Positions 60,192 through 64,000 of a stretch of DNA of 64,000 bases are shown here, piece after piece. How positions within the stretch are numbered: the stretch's first letter is position 1; every line of letters starts with the position of its first letter. A model generated the notes under the pieces. That model had not been told where the DNA came from, ran no database searches, and was given only the letters and a program-made list of their open reading frames with translations. The translations under genes were made by a program, and so were the position numbers. This DNA is from an uncultured Muribaculaceae bacterium (GTDB lineage: Bacteria; Bacteroidota; Bacteroidia; Bacteroidales; Muribaculaceae), in NCBI GenBank assembly GCA_910583795.1, contig CAJTZQ010000007.1:12655-76654 (forward strand). Reading direction: 5' to 3'.

Positions 60192-62909
60192 ATGGCAAAA
60201 GCGATTTATACGTTCGGCGACGGAAAGGCCGAAGGTAATGCCGGGATGAGAAATCTTCTCGGTGGCAAGGGTGCTAACCTTGCTGAGATGAACCTTTTGG
60301 GAATGCCTGTTCCTCCCGGTTTCACAATCACTACTGAAATTTGTACTGAGTATACTCAATATGGCCGCGACAAAGTCGTTGCCGACATAAAGAATGAGGT
60401 TGAAAAAGCTATCGCTCATGTAGAAAACCTCACCGGCAAAAAATTCAACGATCCTTCAAACCCTCTGCTTGTTTCCGTTCGTTCAGGCGCACGCGCTTCT
60501 ATGCCGGGCATGATGGACACAGTCCTCAACCTCGGTATGAACGATGCAACAGTTGCCACTATGGCTGAAAAGAGCGGCAATCCCCGTTTCGCTTGGGATA
60601 GCTATCGCCGTTTCGTTCAGATGTATGGCGACGTTGTTCTCGGCATGAAACCAAAGAGCAAAACCGACATCGATCCTTTCGAGGCTATCATGGACAAGGT
60701 TAAAGAGGAGAAAGGCGTTAAATTCGATAGCGAACTTGATGTAGAAGACCTCAAAAACCTCGTTAAGCTCTTCAAGGCTGCCGTTAAGGATTACACCGGC
60801 AAAGATTTCCCCGATTCAGCTTGGGAACAGCTTTGGGGCGGCATCTGCGCTGTGTTTGACAGCTGGATGAATGAGCGTGCTATTCTCTATCGCCGCATGA
60901 ACCAGATCCCTGAAGAATGGGGTACGGCAGTTAACGTTCAGGCTATGGTCTATGGCAATATGGGCAACAATTCCGCTACAGGCGTGGCATTCAGCCGCGA
61001 TGCTGCAACTGGCGAAAACATCTTCAACGGTGAGTATCTTATCAACGCTCAGGGTGAAGACGTGGTTGCCGGTGTCCGCACACCTCAGCAGATCACAGTT
61101 GAAGGCTCTCGCCGTTGGGCTGCTCTTCAGGGCATCAGCGAAGAGGAACGTGCTTCAAAATATCCTTCACTTGAAGAATCTATGCCTACATGTGCAGCTG
61201 AACTCATCGCAATCGCAAACCGTCTTGAAGACTATTATCGCGATATGCAGGATATGGAGTTCACTATCCAGGATGGCAAACTCTGGATGCTCCAGACCCG
61301 TAACGGCAAACGTACAGGTGCCGCTATGGTCCGCATCGCAATGGATCTTCTCCGCGAAGGCATGATCGATGAAAAGACAGCTCTTCTCCGCATGGAGCCT
61401 CAGAAACTTGACGAACTCCTCCACCCCGTATTCGACAAGAGCGACGTTAAGAAAGCTACAGTAGTTGCCAAGGGTCTTCCCGCATCTCCCGGTGCAGCTG
61501 CAGGTCAGATCGTATTCCAGGCTGACGATGCCGAGGCATGGGCAGAGAAGAAAAAGAAAGTTGTCCTCGTCCGTATCGAGACTTCTCCTGAAGACCTCCG
61601 CGGTATGGCAGTTGCTCAGGGTATCCTCACAATGCGCGGCGGCATGACAAGCCACGCTGCTGTGGTTGCCCGTGGTATGGGTAAATGCTGCGTATCAGGT
61701 GCCGGCGAAATCAAGGTTGACTATAAGGCCAAGACTGTTGAAATGGGTGGTAAAGTCTACAAAGAAGGTGACTGGATTTCACTCAACGGCTCAACAGGTG
61801 AGGTTTACAACGGTCAGGTTCCGACCCGCGAACCCGAACTTGACGGCGACTTCGGCGCTATCATGAACCTCGCTGCAAAATATACCAAGACTCTCGTACG
61901 CACAAACGCCGACACACCCCGCGATGCTAAACAGGCTCGCAACTTCGGTGCACAGGGTATCGGTCTTTGCCGTACAGAACACATGTTCTTCGAAGGCGAC
62001 CGTATCAAAGCAGTTCGCGAGATGATTCTTGCTTCTGACGTTGAGGGTCGTCGTGTCGCTCTTGACAAACTCCTCCCCATCCAGCGTGGTGACTTCGAGG
62101 GTATCTTCGAAGCTATGGACGGTTGCGGTGTTACAATCCGTCTTCTCGATCCCCCGTTGCATGAGTTCGTTCCTCATCAGACTGCAACTCAGAAAGAGCT
62201 TGCTGAAGAGATGGGCTTGACTCTTGAAGAGGTTAAGGCAAAAGTTGACTCTCTCGAAGAGTTCAACCCGATGCTCGGTCACCGTGGCTGCCGTCTCGGT
62301 ATCACATATCCCGAGATCACCGAAATGCAGACCCGTGCCATCATCGAGGCTGCCCTTAACTGCCAGAAGAGAGGTATCAAAGTTATGCCTGAAATCATGG
62401 TTCCCCTCGTAGGTACACTCAAGGAGCTTCAGAACCAGGCTAACGTGATCAATTCAACAGCTGCAAAAGTATTTGAGGAGCGTGGCGAATCAATCCGCTA
62501 CAAAGTCGGCACAATGATCGAGGTGCCTCGTGCAGCTCTCACAGCTGATAAGATCGCTGAAGTTGCAGACTTCTTCTCATTCGGCACAAACGACCTCACT
62601 CAGATGACATTCGGTTACTCACGTGACGACGCTCCGAAGTTCCTCAAGTTCTACAAAGAGCACGGCATCCTCAAAGTGGATCCGTTCGAGGTTCTTGATC
62701 AGGAAGGTGTTGGTCAGCTTGTTAAGATGGGTGTAGAAAAGGGTCGCTCAACAAATCCGGATCTCAAGGTAGGTATCTGCGGCGAGCACGGTGGCGAACC
62801 TTCAAGCGTTAAGTTCTGCGCAAAGCTTGGCATGAACTATGTATCCTGCTCACCCTACCGTGTGCCCATCGCACGCGTAGCTGCGGCGCAGGCTGCCATC
62901 GAGGATTAA
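60192..62909 (+). CDS. ppdK: Pyruvate, phosphate dikinase
   Basis: Interconverts pyruvate, ATP and Pi with PEP, AMP and PPi at the PEP-pyruvate node. 905 residues from the ATG at 60192; an upstream GTG frame is rejected. N-terminal ATP-grasp domain (LLGGKGANLAEMNLLGMPVPPGFTI; SVRSGARASMPGMMDTVLNLG), the phosphohistidine domain with H488 in GGMTSHAAVVARGMGK, and the C-terminal PEP barrel (GLCRTEHMFF, LGHRGCRLGITYPEI, GICGEHGG with the acid-base Cys). The gene is GC-richer than its neighbours and uses a narrow codon set, as expected for high expression. Confidence 0.96.
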   Translation: MAKAIYTFGDGKAEGNAGMRNLLGGKGANLAEMNLLGMPVPPGFTITTEICTEYTQYGRDKVVADIKNEVEKAIAHVENLTGKKFNDPSNPLLVSVRSGARASMPGMMDTVLNLGMNDATVATMAEKSGNPRFAWDSYRRFVQMYGDVVLGMKPKSKTDIDPFEAIMDKVKEEKGVKFDSELDVEDLKNLVKLFKAAVKDYTGKDFPDSAWEQLWGGICAVFDSWMNERAILYRRMNQIPEEWGTAVNVQAMVYGNMGNNSATGVAFSRDAATGENIFNGEYLINAQGEDVVAGVRTPQQITVEGSRRWAALQGISEEERASKYPSLEESMPTCAAELIAIANRLEDYYRDMQDMEFTIQDGKLWMLQTRNGKRTGAAMVRIAMDLLREGMIDEKTALLRMEPQKLDELLHPVFDKSDVKKATVVAKGLPASPGAAAGQIVFQADDAEAWAEKKKKVVLVRIETSPEDLRGMAVAQGILTMRGGMTSHAAVVARGMGKCCVSGAGEIKVDYKAKTVEMGGKVYKEGDWISLNGSTGEVYNGQVPTREPELDGDFGAIMNLAAKYTKTLVRTNADTPRDAKQARNFGAQGIGLCRTEHMFFEGDRIKAVREMILASDVEGRRVALDKLLPIQRGDFEGIFEAMDGCGVTIRLLDPPLHEFVPHQTATQKELAEEMGLTLEEVKAKVDSLEEFNPMLGHRGCRLGITYPEITEMQTRAIIEAALNCQKRGIKVMPEIMVPLVGTLKELQNQANVINSTAAKVFEERGESIRYKVGTMIEVPRAALTADKIAEVADFFSFGTNDLTQMTFGYSRDDAPKFLKFYKEHGILKVDPFEVLDQEGVGQLVKMGVEKGRSTNPDLKVGICGEHGGEPSSVKFCAKLGMNYVSCSPYRVPIARVAAAQAAIED

Positions 62910-62940
62910 TGACTTCGGTATTAAACACCACTAAATAAGA

Positions 62941-62985
62941 AAGGCTGTGAAGTTCTATCTTAACTGATTGATTCTTCACAGCCTT
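62941..62985 (+). terminator. Terminator of ppdK
   Basis: AAGGCTGTGAAG (62941-62952) pairs with CTTCACAGCCTT (62974-62985), followed by TTTT. Confidence 0.85.
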
Positions 62986-63014
62986 TTTTACTTTCTTGAA
63001 AAAGATTCTTGTCA

Positions 63015-63317
63015 ATGCATTTAATTACAGATAACCTCCAGAAGATTATAGCCTTATGCCATAAATATAAGGTCAAAACTCTTTATGTGTTCGGATCTAT
63101 TCTTACTCCACGCTTTAATGATAATAGCGACGTAGATTTCTCTGCAACATTCAATCACGATTCCGATCCTATCGTAGCAGGAGAGAATTTCATGAATTTC
63201 TACATGGAACTTGAAAATCTTATGGGACGTAGGATAGATTTAGTTGATGAAGAATTTATCAGGAATAAATATTTCAGAGAGGAACTCAACGAAACTAAAC
63301 AGCTGATTTATGGATAG
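63015..63317 (+). CDS. mntA: MntA-type minimal nucleotidyltransferase antitoxin
   Basis: 100 residues from the ATG at 63015; a TTG six bases upstream is rejected. The MNT motif GSX10DXD is exact: G27-S28, ten residues, D39-V-D41. Antitoxins of this family AMPylate a tyrosine in the partner HepT. Its stop overlaps the hepT start by eight bases. Starts 30 bases after the ppdK terminator; no clear -7 box is seen. Confidence 0.88.
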   Translation: MHLITDNLQKIIALCHKYKVKTLYVFGSILTPRFNDNSDVDFSATFNHDSDPIVAGENFMNFYMELENLMGRRIDLVDEEFIRNKYFREELNETKQLIYG

Positions 63318-63651
63318 GAAAATCAAAAAGTATCTTGAAGATATAATGCTTGCAATTGGAGAAATCGAATTGTTCCTCAGCCAAAGACCCAAACAATATC
63401 AAGTATTCCTCGATGACCACATGTTTAGAAGCGCTTTGGAACGTCAGGTAGGAATTATTGGAGAAGCTATGTCAAAAATTTTGTCCTTAGAACCTGACAT
63501 ACCCATCACCAATGCAAAGAGTATTAAAGGGACAAGGAATTATATCGTTCATGCTTATGACTCTTTACAACCCTATACTATTTGGGGAATTGTGATAAAA
63601 GATATTCCAAAATTGAAAGAGGAGGTCTATAATCTTTTAGATGAAAGATAG
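63310..63651 (+). CDS. hepT: HepT-like toxin (HEPN/DUF86 ribonuclease)
   Basis: 113-residue helical protein. The HEPN RNase motif RX4HXY is exact: R76-NYIV-H81-A-Y83, where Y83 is the expected target of AMPylation by MntA. The upstream KSIKGTRNYIVHAY region fits DUF86. It pairs with mntA by an eight-base overlap. A stabilising or phage-defence role is family inference. Confidence 0.88.
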   Translation: MDRKIKKYLEDIMLAIGEIELFLSQRPKQYQVFLDDHMFRSALERQVGIIGEAMSKILSLEPDIPITNAKSIKGTRNYIVHAYDSLQPYTIWGIVIKDIPKLKEEVYNLLDER

Positions 63652-63879
63652 AGACCTATTCATACCGTATTACCACAGCATTGGTGCTATCGAAGACTGA
63701 AAGCTTGCGCTTAAAGCCATAAAATACAAAATCCGGGATATCGGCTTATCGATATCCCGGATTTTGTATTTGGCTGTGCTTGCATCAAACGGGCACATGC
63801 GGAGCCGTCCCCTTCAAATCAATTCGATCTGTTCCGTGATGCGATCGCGAGGTCGCATAATCCGACAAGGAACAACGCC
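63652..63879. other. Non-coding stretch after hepT
   Basis: No open frame with recognisable features. It holds the strong terminator at 63722-63771 and a GC-richer patch with GCGATCGCGAGGTCGC near 63841 whose role is unclear. Confidence 0.4.
63722..63771. terminator. Bidirectional terminator, 22-base perfect stem
   Basis: 63722-63743 and 63750-63771 are exact reverse complements around a six-base loop, with A-rich left and T-rich right ends. It lies 70 bases past hepT and also faces any minus-strand gene from the right edge. Confidence 0.85.
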
Positions 63880-63935
63880 TCACAACTTACAACTCATGAT
63901 TCACAACTCACAACTCATGACTCACAACTCATAAC
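63880..63935. repeat. 21-base tandem repeat, 2.7 copies
   Basis: Units at 63880-63900 and 63901-63921 differ at two positions, and 63922-63935 is a partial third unit. The core word is ACAACTCATGA. It lies directly after the stop of the possible minus-strand gene. Confidence 0.75.
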
Positions 63936-64000
63936 TTACTTCGGTCCTTTGAATAGGCGCCGGAATGTACGCAGCTCCCCAGAATTGGGATTGTTCTTGC
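63936..64000 (-). CDS. Possible C-terminal end of a gene entering from the right edge
   Basis: On the minus strand one frame reads NNPNSGELRTFRRLFKGPK and stops with TAA at 63936-63938, just outside the tandem repeat. The basic, compact tail looks protein-like but about 20 residues cannot identify a family. Another frame is also open, so this is tentative. Confidence 0.3.
   Translation of the reverse strand, partial: KNNPNSGELRTFRRLFKGPK

Noticed and set aside
63880..63935. Possible CRISPR array
   Set aside because: The units are directly adjacent without spacers and no cas gene is present.

Overview
The window looks like a chromosomal segment of a gut-type Bacteroidales (Bacteroidota) bacterium, probably of the Muribaculaceae/Bacteroidaceae group. 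The phylum is supported by many promoters with the Bacteroidota -7 box TAnnTTTG, usually with TTTG about 19-20 bases upstream. The gene set agrees: type III glutamine synthetase, DapL lysine route, RprX/RprY two-component pair, the EF-G-like paralog, a clostripain-type lipoprotein and a TPP-controlled thi operon. The family-level placement is inference. I saw no tRNA, rRNA, CRISPR array or intact transposase gene.

Layout. 1-5.1 kb (minus strand): glnN (partial at the left edge), dapL, dapF and hemW. 5.2-7.4 kb: an EF-G paralog whose catalytic histidine is replaced. 7.5-11.8 kb: glycogen metabolism (GT3 glycogen synthase, then glucan phosphorylase). 12.1-14.6 kb: ssb and the K+ transporter kup. 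14.8-17.4 kb: rsmG, an MBL-fold hydrolase, a DUF3108 protein and thioredoxin. 18-19.5 kb: a second glutamine synthetase. 19.6-24 kb: a GH43 hydrolase, a ThiF/MoeB-like enzyme, an MscS channel and a C11 protease. 24.5-28.7 kb: rprX-rprY, plsC and corA. 28.8-31.5 kb: an AT-rich type II restriction-modification pair. 31.5-37.7 kb: TPP riboswitch followed by thiD-thiS-tenI-like-thiE-thiG-thiC-thiH. 38-41.4 kb: sodB, rsfS and ftsH. 41.6-48.6 kb: an RND efflux operon ending in an LpxA-family gene. 48.8-55.3 kb: histidine utilisation operon hutU-ftcD-hutI-hutH. 55.5-60 kb (minus): rlmD, nitroreductase and an outer-membrane barrel protein, joined by ATGA overlaps. 60.2-62.9 kb: pyruvate phosphate dikinase. 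63-63.7 kb: an MntA/HepT antitoxin-toxin pair.

How the genes work together. The thi operon carries most of de novo thiamine synthesis, but no thiF lies in it; the ThiF-like gene 11 kb away is a candidate to fill that step. The hut operon converts histidine to glutamate and returns the one-carbon unit to folate through a fused FTCD. The GT3 synthase and GT35 phosphorylase make and mobilise glycogen. The points most worth a second look are the EF-G paralog, the R-M pair with an HTH-fused methyltransferase, a 206-bp element with 21-bp terminal inverted repeats that has a half-copy 7 kb away, the zinc-less ThiF-like protein, and the divergent LpxA-like enzyme in the efflux operon. All assignments were made by reading the sequence; no database search was run.
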